Positions 21,337 to 33,996 of a stretch of 64,000 nucleotides of DNA are shown piece by piece. Source of the stretch: Gigaspora margarita. Lineage: Eukaryota; Glomeromycota; Glomeromycetes; Diversisporales; Gigasporaceae. The stretch lies in the NCBI GenBank assembly GCA_009809945.1, contig WTPW01000761.1, positions 75,888-139,887 of the forward strand, given 5' to 3'. Each line of letters begins with the position of its first letter. Within the stretch, counting starts at the first letter, position 1. The position numbers were made by a program, and so were the translations under genes. The notes beneath the pieces are model-generated. The model was given only the letters and a program-made list of their open reading frames with translations, searched no databases and was not told the origin of the DNA.

Positions 21337-23433
21337 TGTGATGAGCTCTGTCACGAGACTTTTTTTTTGTTTATATTAGAAAATTTTTGCTTTTGTTTAT
21401 ATCATTACGATAATATCATTTCTTGAAGATAGTGGAATCGACATAGCCCCAAAACAGAACAAGCAATATGCTGCAGTGACCCCTAGTAGAAATACATGGC
21501 AACTATGCCTGCCAGGGCCACAAACCGGTTCTTACTAATTGACACTTTGCCACCAGTGTTGGTTATTACCTATTCCAATAGCCATAGATTTTACTTACGA
21601 ATTCACGCATGCTTGAAGGCATAGTAATTCCATCTGCTACAGCCCTAATCCAGTTTTTGCATCTGGAAATTCGGCTGTAATTGTTTGTTTATTGCCTCTT
21701 TCACTAAACAATGTATATAGTTTAGTCTTGGCATCATTAATTTAGTGGTACTAGCACATGTAAGTTTGGCTCTAGCACAAATGAAAAGCCCAAAAAGCCT
21801 TTCATTATCCAAGTACGCCTTGAGGCATAGGAATTCGCCTCTAATCTTTGTTCAAAGAAACTGTAATCATAATTAGTTAGAGAAGAATTCAATAGAATTA
21901 GTTAGAGTAGTCTAAAACTTATGTATTATTAAGAGAGTAAAAAGTATATAAACCCTACTTTTTTGTTTCAATAAAGGATAAATCCAGAATGAGTTCATAT
22001 TAGAATAACTCAGACGAACTTGAGTTCTAACCTTCGAAATAAGAGTAAAAGTGTTAATGAAGTTTCTCTTGTTGTTAAACCCATTTTGTTATGATAAAAA
22101 TCGCTTCTTGAACCTATCTTGTACCTGTGAATATTTGTTAAAGTCATATTGTTAGTTGTGACATTGTAATCTGAGTTTTGAACTCCATTTAAATTGTAAC
22201 CCTGTTAAGAAAAAAAGGTTGAATTAATTACCTTTATATACATCATCCATTGATTAATCCCTTTGATTGCCTGATTTATTCAACAATCAATCACCCCATT
22301 GTCCAATTAATTACCTGCATCAATCCAATTTCGCCCTTTGATCACGTGTTAATCATTAATAATATTAATGATCATATTTAACCCTTTCACCCTAAATACC
22401 CAAAGTAAAAGTAGATTTATACAAGTAGATATAAGTATGGTAGAATTAGAAAACACATAAAGAAGAACCATATACAAGGAAATTCAAGATATACTTAGCT
22501 TCATTTAACCACGCTGCAGCAAGACCAGCAGGGGGACTTTTGTATTTTTTAGGAAATGCACAGGTCTGATCATGAGGTAGTTGACCAATCATAAAATGGG
22601 TTATTATCCACGTGATACACTTTCTGTGAAAACAGATATATAATCATTAAACATATTACAATTTCTTTCGTAGCTTCGAAGCAAACTAAATCGTATTGTA
22701 AATGAATAAAACTATTCACTCAGATTAAATATAGCTTCTAAATACAAGAGCTTTAATAATAAAGTTTCTTATAACAAGTTACACACCCTTTATTCCCATT
22801 TTTTATACTTCATCTATAATTAATAAAAGCATACTATCGCATATCTAAAATGAATCAAACATCTTATTGAGAATACATATAAATTTTGAAAACAGTCTAC
22901 ATAAATTTATAAATGAAAAATAAACAAGTTAATTATTTGGATAACAAAAGAAAAAAGATGAAAAAAATGATGTTAAAAGTTTATAAATTAAGCAATAAAA
23001 TATATTTTTATTACCTTCTGCTATACGGTAGACAATATTTCAACTCTTAGTATATCTACCTTTTTATTGTGTAATTCGGCGTGATTCACCATGATTCAAC
23101 AAAGAGACACTTGCTAGGAAGCTCTTTTGTTAATAAAGTGTTGTATTGATTGTTATTTTTTTTTAAGTTTGCTTAGACCTGAAAAATTCTGGTTTTACAG
23201 TACTATGCTGTATAAATACTTGTGTAATGCAATCCCAGAAATCATCAGAAACAAAAGTCCCCCCTGCTAGCAAGACCTAAACGAACCTCGAGACCCGGGC
23301 CAAATCTTCCATGCCTCTTTCTGCCTGCCAATTCGAGGATCAAGAGTCTTGCCATACTGATAGAGATTAGTTTAGTTAGATAGTGGTGTTGTTAGTGTAT
23401 TTTATTGATTAGCTGATTGCCAACACCCTCACA
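21337..23433 (+). repeat. Gypsy 3' LTR, interrupted by a DNA element
   Basis: Starts TGTGATGAGCTC and ends CACCCTCACA, then the target duplication ACGTA. It matches the 5' LTR apart from the 742-bp insertion at 22527-23268 and scattered substitutions and small indels. Confidence 0.92.
22527..23268. mobile_element. DNA element inside the 3' LTR (742 bp)
   Basis: Inverted ends AGCAGGGGGACTTTTGT (left) and AGCAGGGGGGACTTTTGT (right, reverse complement). Flanking duplication AGCAAGACC at 22518-22526 and 23269-23277. The 5' LTR has the empty site (GCTGCAGCAAGAACTAAAC). The 8-9-bp duplication fits hAT or Mutator-type elements. No reading frame; non-autonomous. Confidence 0.85.
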
Positions 23434-23438
23434 ACGTA

Positions 23439-24621
23439 CATTTAACTCAATAAAAATACAAATTTTAATCTAAAAATGAATAAGATTACCAATGCAAGAT
23501 GTGCCGAGTAACAAACCAAATTTATCAAAATGCTGTTTTAAATTTAATTTTGAAACATTATGGTAATTTTAAGCCAAAAGTAAATTAAAATCCTGTTTTT
23601 TCAAAAATTGTCATCAGATTTTGCATTGCAAAAACTGAAATAATTTTGGCTTTTGCAAAAAAATTTTTGAAAAAGCGAAATAGAAAACCAGTGAACTGGC
23701 GAAATTGAAAAAGTTGGTAATAAACATGCAAATAAATGCAAGATTTACAAAAATCATTGAACTGAAAAATAAATACGAATAATTATTATTTGTTATCAAA
23801 TTTCTATACTTATGGCAGTTTTAAGTTTGAAGACTCAATGTGACAAATTTGACAATGATATTTATTTACATGACTAGGTTCCGTAATTGTGCTGGAAGAC
23901 ATTCAAGCCTTACTCATAAAGTTTTTGCATGCCCCTGTAATTATATAAATCTTGATTTGAACAATTGTATCCCCTATAAGCATTTATGTAATCAGAAATT
24001 GACCATCAAAAAAAAAATATAAATAAATTGCAAATATTAGAAAATGAGAGTGTATTAATATGACAACTACTGTAAATATGATAAAAAAATGACAATTGAC
24101 GTAATAAATATGATAATGTAGACGTTTAACAAAAGCCAATTAAAGCTAATTGATAAGTTGTGTCAATGTAAAAAAATATAAAAGAATTTAGCCACTTAAG
24201 CAAGGACTGCAAAAAATGAATTAGAAGAAAGTGATTGGTTTCTATGACACCAGAAGAACTTACTGAAATGATGAGTCAATAAAAAAAATGCAAAATTGGC
24301 GCAAACTTCAAAATAATATTGTTGAAAAAAAAATAAAAATCCAAGTGACGAACGTATTATTTATTTATAATTTCACCATAAACTATTTTATTAAATAATT
24401 TTTATTTTCTTTTAGATAAAAGTTTTGCTGATGCCATATAGTTAAGGTCTTCTAAAGAATTTTGCAATACAATTTCTGCACTTAAATTCAATTTCCGTCC
24501 TATTTGTAAAAAATTATACAATTGTATTAGTGCATAAAAAGGATTATGTAAAAATTAATACAAAAAGATTTTCAGATGAAAATGATATGGAATCTGGCGT
24601 GTAAATAAAAACATGTATTAT

Positions 24622-24666
<45 letters not shown>

Positions 24667-24726
24667 ATAAATATAAATATAAAATATATAATTTTAAAAT
24701 TTAAAATTTAATTGTATAATATGAGC
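23439..24726. repeat. Duplicated host segment Y, copy 1
   Basis: Matches Y2 (30530-31023 plus 35089-35913) through landmarks such as ATCAAAATGCTGTTTTAAAT and AAGCCAAAAGTAAATTAAAA. No gene is seen. It contains a pure A run at about 24629-24664 that is much shorter in Y2. The small frames at 23614 (minus) and 23840 (plus) are not shared cleanly with Y2 and look accidental. Confidence 0.7.
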
Positions 24727-25615
24727 AATTTACAGTGAACTTCTTCAACTTACCCAAGTTGAAGAAATATTTATCGCACAGGTTCTTCCTATATTTACTG
24801 TTAACTTAGGATATCCGTGAGTTAATTACAAAACACCCCGAAACTCTTCCACAGTTGACTTTAATTATTCGAAAGAATTGACAAGACATTGCTTATTTCA
24901 AAATTTTTTAAAGTAAATGGTCAAATATTTTAATCTTGTTAAAATATATTTTAATATTGAAATCGACCAGAATATATTAACCTTTCTGGAGGATAGCTCT
25001 GTATTTGACTGATTATGTACTACAACAGAGATTAACCGAAAAGCGAAGATTACTTTCTTTATAATTTACGAGTTTTTAATTAAAGTTCGTTAACTGCATA
25101 TTACATTAAAATAAACTTATATAATATAACGTTTAATATTAACACATATCTTATTATTCATATATATGTATTGTTAAAATTATATTTCAAAGTTTAAGCA
25201 CGTAATAAATAAGCTCCAGCCCTATGAAACAGTGTGCTGTTTCATTAGTTTTGACAAAATAGTGTTTAAAAAAATTGAAAAATTGATTAAAAAGATTATA
25301 TTGATAATTATAAGAAAATCATGGAATGCCTGTATTAGAATACTTTTTTAAAGTCTATTTTATAAAATTCACTGCGTATTATCATAGGATTTTATTCAAT
25401 AGAATACAAAACTTATCTAACCATAACATAAACGTTTAAAAAAAACAAGAGAATAAAATAAAATAAAATAAAATAAATGTCAATAGTTGCATAAAAAAAA
25501 TTATATTTTGAGCACTAGGCCATCAAAAAACCTAATAACCAAACTTCAAAGTTCGAGATTTTTGTTGGTGATGCTGTGAAGAATAAACTCTGCAGTATTG
25601 TTTGTAAATTTTAAA

Positions 25616-25915
25616 CTAGGGCAAAATCACCACCAAAAAAAATTTTACGGCCAATCAAATTTCAAGATCAGGTGTAACGTAACATGACCAGAAAAATTCA
25701 AAACAAATGTTCGCTTTGTCAAAAATCGCCTATAACTCAAAATCTAGTCTATGAAAGGACCTTCTGCGCATTAGTTATAAAATTTCCTTGCAAATTTTGA
25801 TATATATAGTACCTTCTAACCCTAGCCTAATAGCAATACCCTAACTCTAAACAAACAAAACAAAATTTATTTCGAAGTAGGTTTGAAATTTTTTTAGGTG
25901 GCGATTCTACCCTTG
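25616..25915. mobile_element. MITE in X2 (300 bp)
   Basis: X1 and X3 lack it (X3 reads GTTTGTAAATTTTTAAATTT straight through). Inverted ends CTAGGGCAAAATCACCACC and, reverse-complemented, CAAGGGTAGAATCGCCACC. Flanks TGTAAATTTTAAA at 25603-25615 and 25916-25928 are identical, so the duplication is up to 13 bp, part of which may be chance in this AT-rich site. Its interior resembles parts of the MITE at 51044-51378 (for example GATCAGGTGTAAC, mirrored there), so the two may be distant relatives. Confidence 0.85.
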
Positions 25916-27264
25916 TGTAAATTTTAAATTTTTAAATTCCTATCTTTGGGCTGCATTAAAAAATATTCATTAATTTGCAATCTTTTGAAACTAAAACAGG
26001 CAGTGGTAGTTCCAAATGTTCTTTTTCTTTTTACTCTCCCGCAAAAAAACAAAACAATTGAAAAACAATTGAATCCAATACATATTCAGATCAGTTTAAT
26101 AACTGATCAGATAATATTCAAAAATTTCTTGTATCTAACTTCTCCAATTGGGTTGTTAGTAAAAACAATAAAAATGACCATAACAAAAATGTATTGACAC
26201 TTGCTTGCATTAGACCTTGGCTTTTATGATGGTAATCTAATCTTTCTATCTTTTCTAAGGCCGCAACATCAGTGCCTAGTTAGCCCATTCTAATTTTTAT
26301 GAAATATTTTTTTATTGCCTAATGTCTTCTATTTCCAGACAACATTTAAAATTGATATATGCAAGATGCCCCTAAATGAATGAAATTCTGCAACTTGAAA
26401 AGCAAATGATCATTGTAAATTTAACAATACTGCCTTTGACTTCTTGTATGTTGTAGGGCATTTCAGAATTTGGAAAATGTAAACAAGAGAATTAGGTTTG
26501 TTTTATTTTAAAGCAAATAATAATTTCAATAATAAGACATATTTTTTACAATCATTGTCTTGATACTTGTATCATATATACAAAGGGCTCGTTATTTTTG
26601 GATGACTGCATAAATAAAGATTAATTCCGTGCAGGAACACAGAAATTATTTGAATTAGTTTATTTAACAAAATTAAAATCATATAGTTTTACTTCTCATT
26701 CGTATTTTAAAAAACTTTAATACAAAATTAAATAATTTATCAATTAAACACGTCTAAATGTCTGCACTTAAATTCATCTCTATATAATGAACTTGCATTA
26801 CTGATAAAGGAGTATGAAATTAATTAAAATTTAATAACTTTTTAGTGCATGTACGACATTCTCATATTAATTAGTAGCATCCATTCATCTATCAATTGAT
26901 ATTATTTTTATATAAAAACTTACCGCATTTGTCTTTCTTGAATTAGATTTCATTCAAGTATCTTCGTAATATTTTAGCTGGTAAAGTTTTGAATCGATTA
27001 TGTATAAATTAATATCGCAATGTTTTAAACAATATTTTATTCTTTAGAAAAATACTTGCTTCAGTTATTCGTCTTAATTGAATTATCAAAGAAGCTTGTT
27101 AGGATGAATATTTTGATGTCTAAAAACAACTTATGTTTTACATGATGAATTCTCTGCTCATATTTAATGATTCTAAACATATTGTTTAATAAAGTTTAGA
27201 GCATTACTATAAATATTTAAAACTTTATTAGTCTTTTGAAAATAAAGTACATAGTGATACTATT

Positions 27265-28493
27265 TACCAGAAAGCATTTCAATATCGATTGAAGTCTGGT
27301 AATTTGGATAATGCCAATGGAATGTGTAATGTTGGCGTACATTACGCAATTGAATTAGGGGTAGATCAAGATTATAATAAAGTATTTGAATACTATGGAA
27401 AGGCTGCAAATATGGGTTCAGAAGCAGCAATAAATAATTGCTCGATATTGTCAAAACGGTATTGGTACAAAGAAGGCAAATTATTAGTTTTGAAAATATA
27501 AAAGTCTTTTGAAAACTAATAAATCACCAGATAATATCAATCCTGAACTTAAGAGAATATTAGACGATGAGAGATTTTAATTATCTTGGATTAATTATGA
27601 TGAGTTCAGAAATATCGAAGTAGAAGAAAAAGGAGGATTTGCAACTGTATATTATGCACGTTGGTACGATAGAATTAACGGTATAGGGAAGAATTGTGCA
27701 CTTAAAGTGATTCATGATTCAAATAAAATGAGCAAGAATTTATCCAGGAACTGATGAATTACTGTGAAATTGGTTACGAGAATCCTTCGTTCTGATGGTG
27801 ATTATATTATTGTTATGAATTATACATTAAAAAGTTCGTTACGACAAAATCTTGTACAAGCATCACAATTGGAATGGAAAGATAAATTAGATCTCTTGTA
27901 CTGTATAGCTTTGGATCTTGCGTCGATTCATTCGCAAAAGCTAGATCACAGAGATTTACATAGTGGAACATTTTGCAAGTTTTTGGTTTGCGTGATGCAT
28001 ATATCACAGATCTTGGGCTTTCTGGAAAAGAAAAGGGAGAAAAAATTTGTGAAATTTTACCGTATGAAGTTTTGGCGGGTCAACCATATACTCAGGCATC
28101 AGATATTTACAGTTTTGGAGTTATCGCAACAGAGATTTAGACAGGACAAAAAGTATTTGATGGTATTCCGTTTGATGATTATCTTGCATTAGGAATCATC
28201 GGTGGATCAAGATCTAAATGTTTAGGACCAGATTATTATATTAAATTAGCTATGAATGTATGGACAAAGAAATTCATAAACGACCTACTGTAACAGAAAT
28301 TATTAAAATAACCATTCGTTGGTTAGATGAAATAGATCAGGAATATGATAATAAAATAAAAAAAAAACAGATTTTGGAAGCTAATAAGATTAAATTCTCA
28401 AAATGTGTATACTAGCAAGTTACGAAAAAATTTTCTGAATATATTAGTAAACCAATTAGTATTGTAGAAATCTCAAGCAAACTATTTAAATTA
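27265..28493 (+). pseudogene. Sel1-repeat / protein kinase pseudogene, copy 2
   Basis: Lacks the first Sel1 units because X2 is deleted there; it resumes at a Sel1 unit with NANGMCNVGVHYAIELGVDQD and AANMGSEAAINN (27289-27501). The kinase part is better kept than in X1: a glycine-rich segment GGFATVYYARWY near 27635, ALKVIHDSN near 27700, a hinge-like IIVMNY, LDLASIHSQKLDHRDLHSGT (catalytic HRD near 27950, with Asn replaced by Thr), TDLGLSGKEKGEK instead of DFG in a shifted frame near 28003, then ASDIYSFGV. At least three frameshifts and one stop (28138-28140) inactivate it. The TKL-like kinase plus Sel1 layout matches the expanded glomeromycotan family. Confidence 0.82.
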
Positions 28494-28892
28494 ATTTATA
28501 TAAATTATGTGTTTGTTTAACTTGTACTTAGAAAGGGACAACTATAATAAATTCTTCTTAGTTATTAAAGCGGTTTACATATCTAATCACATTATAGTAT
28601 ATTATTATTCTTATCATTTGTGTTTTGGTTTTTGTTTCTTGGGTCTAAGAAATCTTAAGTCAAAATTTTCTTTTTTTAAATCTCAAATATTCTTTAAAAA
28701 TTTTTTACACACATTTAACTTTATAAAAATATAAATTATTCTCGCTCAGTTTTCATATTAAACACTTTCTTTATTAGACATTATGAAGATACATGATGGG
28801 ATTAGTGCTCCACTTCACTACTTTCTCTTCTGCTATTGCATATTGTGCTCACAATTTTATGTTTACAACAATTTATGTTCATGTGAAGAAGC

Positions 28893-29160
28893 TTGAATGA
28901 GGATCGAAAGTATGAGCCAACGCTATGGTGTAGCTCCTTCTACTTTCAAAAAAAAACTTTCATTTTTTTTTTTGCATGAATGAAAACTGAAAGTACGAGC
29001 CAACGCTATGGTGTGGTATCTTCTACTTTCAAAAAAACTTTTTTTTTTTTATGAATGAAGATCAGAAGTACGAGCCAACACGCCTTCTACTTTCAAAAAG
29101 CTCTTTTTTTTTTTGCATGAACGAAGATCAAAAGTACGAGCCAACGCTATGGTACAGAAA

Positions 29161-29191
<31 letters not shown>

Positions 29192-29420
29192 TTTTTGCAA
29201 CATCAATTTTTATAATAGCGAGTTCGAGCCCACGCCATGGTGCAGTGCCTTCAACTCATTACTCATATTAATTTTTCCTTTCCCTTTTTTATTTTTTTTG
29301 GCAACATCAATTTTTATAATAGCGAGTTCGAGCCCACGCTATGGTGCGGCGCCTTCAATTCATTACACATGATATTATTTTTTATATAGTGCCGCATTCA
29401 ACGCCTTACACATGACAATA
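28893..29420. repeat. Degenerate tandem repeats with shared GCTATGGTG core
   Basis: About four units of 70-90 bp (28893-29165) share AGTACGAGCCAACGCTATGG, CTTCTACTTTC and a poly-T stretch. Two or three further units (29200-29420) share AATAGCGAGTTCGAGCCCAC and GCTATGGTGC. GAGTTCGAGCCC resembles an RNA polymerase III B box, but no matching A box was found. Confidence 0.7.
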
Positions 29421-29690
29421 TCAACTAACCAATTATAAGTATAATGAGTTTGACCTCACGCTATGTGTCAGCTTGGTTACACATGACAACAAGCAGGGCG
29501 CTAGGTGCAATGAATAAGAGGGGCGGGAGGGATGGGAACCGGATTATAATCAGGCATCGAAGAGAACAAGTGACAAGACAAGCAAAGTAAGAAAGCACTG
29601 AAATTTACCATTTACGCCCACATGCATCTTTATAATCTCTGCCGCATGCATATATACTATCACATGCAAATCTATAATCTCCATTGAATA

Positions 29691-30421
29691 CATATCAGCT
29701 GATTTAAGGAATTGCTAATTACTTTTGGACCACTGGTCCGTTTTGGATGATTTAACTACCAAAATGTTCGACTCAATCTAACAAGCCAAAAATTGCTAAA
29801 ATCCAATTATAGGATCTCGGGATCGATCAAACTTTATGAGATTTTAATAGTGTTTTTAGAATTACTATGTAAATATCTTTAACAGTGAATAACCTTTGAA
29901 CAACTGGTCCGTTTTGAATGATTTAACCACCAAAATGTTCGTCTCGATGAGACGATTCTAACGAGCCCAAAATCATTAAAATCTAATCACAGGATCACAA
30001 GATCGTTATAAATTAGTATAACGGCTTATCTACAAATCTCATGGGTTTTTACAGTACTACAATATAAAAAACTCATGAGATTTGTAGATAAGCCGTTATA
30101 ACGATCTTGTGTTCCCGTGATTAGATTTGATGATTTTGGGCTCGTTAGAATCATCTCATTGAGATGAACATTTTGGTGGTTAAATCATCAAACGGACCAG
30201 TGGTTCAAAGGTTATTCAATTGCAAAGATATTTACATAGTAATTCTAAAAATACTATTAAAATCTCACAAAATTTAATCGATCTCTGGATCCTGTAATTG
30301 GATTTTAACGATTTTGGGCTTGTTAGATCATTACGTTGAGATGAACATTTTGGTGGTTAAATTATCCAAAATGGACCAGTAGAACAAAAGTTATCAGCAA
30401 TTCCTTAAATCAGCCCATATG
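29691..30421. mobile_element. Fold-back element (about 731 bp)
   Basis: Two arms of about 360 bp are mirror images around a centre near 30056. The outer ends read CAGCTGATTTAAGGAATTGC on the left and the mirror of GGCTGATTTAAGGAATTGCT on the right. Each arm holds two copies of a GGATGATTTAACTACCAAAA motif, which also occurs, mirrored, in the fold-back element in the 5' LTR (near 12045 and 12615). No convincing target duplication. Confidence 0.75.
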
Positions 30422-30529
30422 ACAATCATATGCTATTACCTTTTTCATATAAGCCTCAATTTCATATAAGCTATAAATCAGGTTATCCTGTGATAATAAC
30501 CCTAGCGTGACTATCATCAACGCATAGAG

Positions 30530-31023
30530 TTATTTTAATCTAAAAATAAATTAGTACCAATATCAGATATGCTAAATAAAAATTTTCATCAAAATGCTGT
30601 TTTAAATTTAATATTAAAAAGTTATGATATCTACATATTTAATTATAAGCCAAAAGTAAATTAAAATCCTTTTTTTTGAAATTGTCTTCCTTAATGGTCA
30701 TTTAATAAAGGTTTTGTATTTCAAAAGTCGAAACCTTATTTTGGCATTTGAAAAAACTTTTTGAAAAGACTAAATGCAAAACCGGTGAAATTAGCGAAAC
30801 TGAAGTTGGCGGTAAAAAACCTGGCAAATGAATAAAAGATTTACAAAAGATATTTAAAATGAAAATAAATGCGAATAATGCATTATTAACTATCAAATTT
30901 CTATACCCTATAGCAGTTCTAGTTTGAAGACTCGATATGACAAATTTGACAATGATATTTATTTACATTACTAGATTCCAGAATTGGGGTGGAAGACTTT
31001 AAAGTCTTACTCATAGAAAATTT
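30530..31023. repeat. Duplicated host segment Y, copy 2, left part
   Basis: Homologous to Y1 from TTAATCTAAAAAT up to CTTACTCATA, then interrupted by the element at 31024-35088. No gene seen. Confidence 0.7.
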
Positions 31024-32137
31024 GGGACACTTAAAGAAGAGTGAACCCAGCGATGATCACGAATTGTGCAACCCTCGATATAATCACCTGATAATTTTGA
31101 TTGGTCAAAAGAGCATAAACAAAATCACCAGTCAGTTAATTCAATATATCTAATATGCCTATATGCTGCATAAATTGCATTCTTAATATCTATATATAAA
31201 AGACCTTCTAGCTATATCAAAAGCTGACCCTAACCCTAACCCTAACCATGAGGTAAAAATTTTTTTGTTAGTTGTTTTATAGATGCTTTTTGCCTCGTGG
31301 TTAGGGTTAGGCAAAAACTTTTTTGGTTGTTTTGATTAGTGATGCAAACAGCTTGAGCTGAGCCGCGAGCCATATGGCTAAGCCGAGCCGTTTGACGGCT
31401 CGGCTACAGGTCTACTAATAAAGCATCGGCTCCAAAAATGGCTCGGCTCTAAACCTTGAAGCCAAACATGGAGCCGTGAGCCGATAGATCCTTATCATAT
31501 GACCATTATCCAATAGTAATTGTTCAGGTAATGTGATAACGAATAACATGCGTTTAAAGTAACTTTATATTAATATTTTATTAGGCAACGATTTAATATA
31601 TTAATATATTTTATGTTATAACAGATAATATATACCAATAATTATTTCGAAATAACTTTTTTTAACATAAATATTTTGGACATCTTTTAAAAAGTCCCCG
31701 ATTTATTATATTATATACAAAGAAATTGTTTAATTCATCTCTAGTAAGACAGCGATATTTGTAGAATTATTTTAAAACATAAAAAATAAATTCTCACTAA
31801 TATTAAAACATTAATTGCATGCTGCATTTCAATTTTATTGATTATATTATAAAAAAAACAAATTATTATCTGGTTAATATATTATATGCACACTAATATA
31901 TTGCTAAAAACCTATTAGCACTTGACTATATACATTGCATCATTCTCTCATATTCATGAAACTATTCGCAAACTACTAGCCAGTTGTAAAAGACTATTTG
32001 TAACTTACCAGTAAACTTGTTATGTAATATAATAAGCCTTTTGAACTGTTCGTGCAAATATCAACAAGTTTTAAAAATCTACCAGTAATTTGGTAATGAA
32101 TTTTAGAGATGATGAGCTGACAATAAAGCCAGTTTAA

Positions 32138-32250
32138 TCATGGCTTTGAAACTTTAACCATGGCTTTGAAACTTTAACCATGGCTTTTGAAACTTTAACC
32201 ATGGCTTTGAAACTTTAACCATGGCTTTAAATCTTTAACCATGGCTTCAG
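32138..32250. repeat. 20-bp tandem repeat inside the hAT element
   Basis: Five to six copies of CCATGGCTTTGAAACTTTAA, with one or two changes each, lie in the subterminal part upstream of the transposase. Confidence 0.85.
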
Positions 32251-32623
32251 AGCCGAGCCACTTTTAAGTTGATAATAACTAACTTGAGAAGTCAACGTTT
32301 AGCCAGCTTGATTGTTAGCCAGCCCATTTCAATGTGCAAGAACAAGTAACAAAAAGGTTAGACTTTCTTTTAAAAAATAAAAGAAAATAAATACAGTCTC
32401 ACGCATAGCCTCGAGATTCAATTCTAGACATTAAAATTTCTTGGCATGGATTCCTCTTGACTTATTTTTAGTAAAGCCTCAAGATCTAATTCTAAGCACC
32501 AAAATTTCGCAACATGTACTATTGTTAGTAAAGTATAAAAGAGCTTGAAAATTTACTTGCTCGTTTTCATATTTAATTTAAAAAATTTACTTACCTAAAT
32601 TCGTTTGATTAAAAAATTTCATA

Positions 32624-33545
32624 ATGGATACCGATACTAATGATCTTTTTTATACCAATATTTATAATGCTGAGCCTCAAGATATTATACAAATTTCTGA
32701 TGACGGTGGAAAGCACGTATTTGATGCTTGCAGTCTACATTACTATGCCTACAATGATTGCAGCTCTTATTAGGCGTAATAATAATCTTAAAAAATATAA
32801 ACTTACACCACAAGAGGAATCTGATCTTCAAGCCGTAACTCAATTTCTTAAGCCATTCTACGAAACTACTAATGTACTTTCTGGCAGTACATACACGACT
32901 TTGTGTGTTTCAATTGTACTAATGGATAGCATTGTTGATACTATTTTGTTATATCTTCAAAATCCAACAAGTCCAGAATTCCTGAAAGCGGCTGCAACCC
33001 AAATGTTAACCAAAGTTCAAAAATATACTAATGAAATATATGATAAAACAGCCTTTATGGCTGCTATCCTTGACCCTCGAGTTAAACTTGAACTAATGCC
33101 TGAAGACATGAATAATGAAGCAAATCGTGCAATTTTTAATAATATTTTTAGACCCGAATATTCTTCTCCTATTTTAAATGATTCGTCTACAAATTCTGAA
33201 ATAAATTTAACATATACAGAGCAAATTGCTCAGAAAAAATGAAGAACAAATGTACTTATCAATAGAACGGATGAATTTAATCAGTATTTGAATGAGACCA
33301 TTTTATCTATGAACATTGATCCTTTGGATTGGTGGAAGCTAAATTGTACACGCTTTCCTAATTTATCTCAAATGGCTAAAGATTATTTAGCTATCCAATC
33401 TACTTTGGTACCATCTGAACAAGTATTCTCCAAAGCAGGTGATACAGTTCGGGCCAAACGTACACGTCTATCTGACAAGAGTATACAAGCTCTTATGTGC
33501 ATTAATTCTTGGTTGGAACATGGTATTAGATTTCATAGAGGATAA
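32624..33545 (+). pseudogene. hAT transposase, internally deleted
   Basis: The ATG at 32624 starts MDTDTNDLFY and about 40 residues that shift frame near 32735 into the body of the transposase (MIAALIRRNN, then VTQFLKPFYETTNVLSGSTY and FMAAILDPRVKLEL). A stop at 33240-33242 lies in the same frame as the C-terminal part, where DPLDWW, LAIQSTLVPSEQVFSKAGDT and KRTRLSDKSIQALM form the hAT dimerisation domain. The BED zinc finger and the region that normally carries the first catalytic acidic residues are missing, about half of the usual 600-700 residues. The N-terminal peptide plus C-terminal half indicates an internal deletion, not 5' truncation. Cannot transpose by itself. Confidence 0.88.
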
Positions 33546-33996
33546 TTATAGGTATACGTACAGTACATATGTAAGAATGAATTGTAAAATTCTTAGTTAA
33601 CTATTTTGTTTGACCTGTTTTGTAGGCCAATCTAAAAAAAAAAAAAAGTATAAATTAGTACTATGATAAGTAATTTTGTTAAAGAGTATCAAATCATGCT
33701 GCGAAGATGGACCTGAAGTAGATATAGGTTGAGATTCGTCACCTAATCTTCAAAAACTTTGATAAAAATTGCGCAATGCCCTATGTAATGTCTTTTTTAG
33801 TTTCGTCTTAATTCATGGTAGCTACTTATCTACATTAAAAGAATTTTTTACTTTATTTTTAGCTTATAGTCCTTTAACAATTTTCTTAATTTATCTTTAT
33901 AAAGAAAGCAATTGAAACTTAGCTTTTCCTATTGCCTTTCATTTTTTATTTAATTTAGCCTTCTTAATTCGTTTGTGAGTATTGACTAAATAAATA

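Larger units (their letters stand above)
10753..23433 (+). mobile_element. Ty3/Gypsy LTR retrotransposon with nested insertions
   Basis: Two long terminal repeats (10753-13470 and 21337-23433) enclose gag and pol remnants in the order protease, reverse transcriptase, RNase H, integrase, which defines Ty3/Gypsy. The 5-bp target duplication is ACGTA (10748-10752 and 23434-23438). The empty site is seen in X2 at about 28706-28720 (TTTTTTACACACATTTAACT), which shows X1 and Y1 were contiguous before insertion. Terminal pentamers are TGTGA...TCACA, with the first T lost at the 5' LTR. At least four DNA elements sit inside it, one in each LTR and two in pol, so it is old; the LTRs also differ at many positions. 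Confidence 0.93.
24727..28735. repeat. Duplicated host segment X, copy 2
   Basis: Starts with a small hairpin (CTTCAACTTACCCAAGTTGA) shared with X3, then follows X1 base order up to the Sel1/kinase pseudogene. Two internal deletions relative to X1: one at about 26735-26745 (X1 5610-6368 missing) and one at about 27265 (X1 6894-9258 missing). Its 3' end TTACACACATTTAACT is the empty site of the Gypsy insertion. Confidence 0.75.
28741..30529. mobile_element. 1.8-kb insertion between X2 and Y2
   Basis: X1/Y1, once the Gypsy element is removed, run directly from AAAAATACAAATT into TTAATCTAAAAATG. In X2/Y2 the same point is split by 1789 bp flanked by TTATT (28736-28740 and 30530-30534). The ends CTCGCTC and CATAGAG have little inverted similarity, so the class is uncertain; it may be a composite. 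It contains a minisatellite (28893-29420) and a fold-back element (29691-30421), and no protein frame. Confidence 0.6.

Noticed and set aside
28893..29420. tRNA genes suggested by GAGTTCGAGCCC
   Set aside because: B-box-like word only, repeated in tandem; no A box at the right spacing and no cloverleaf visible.
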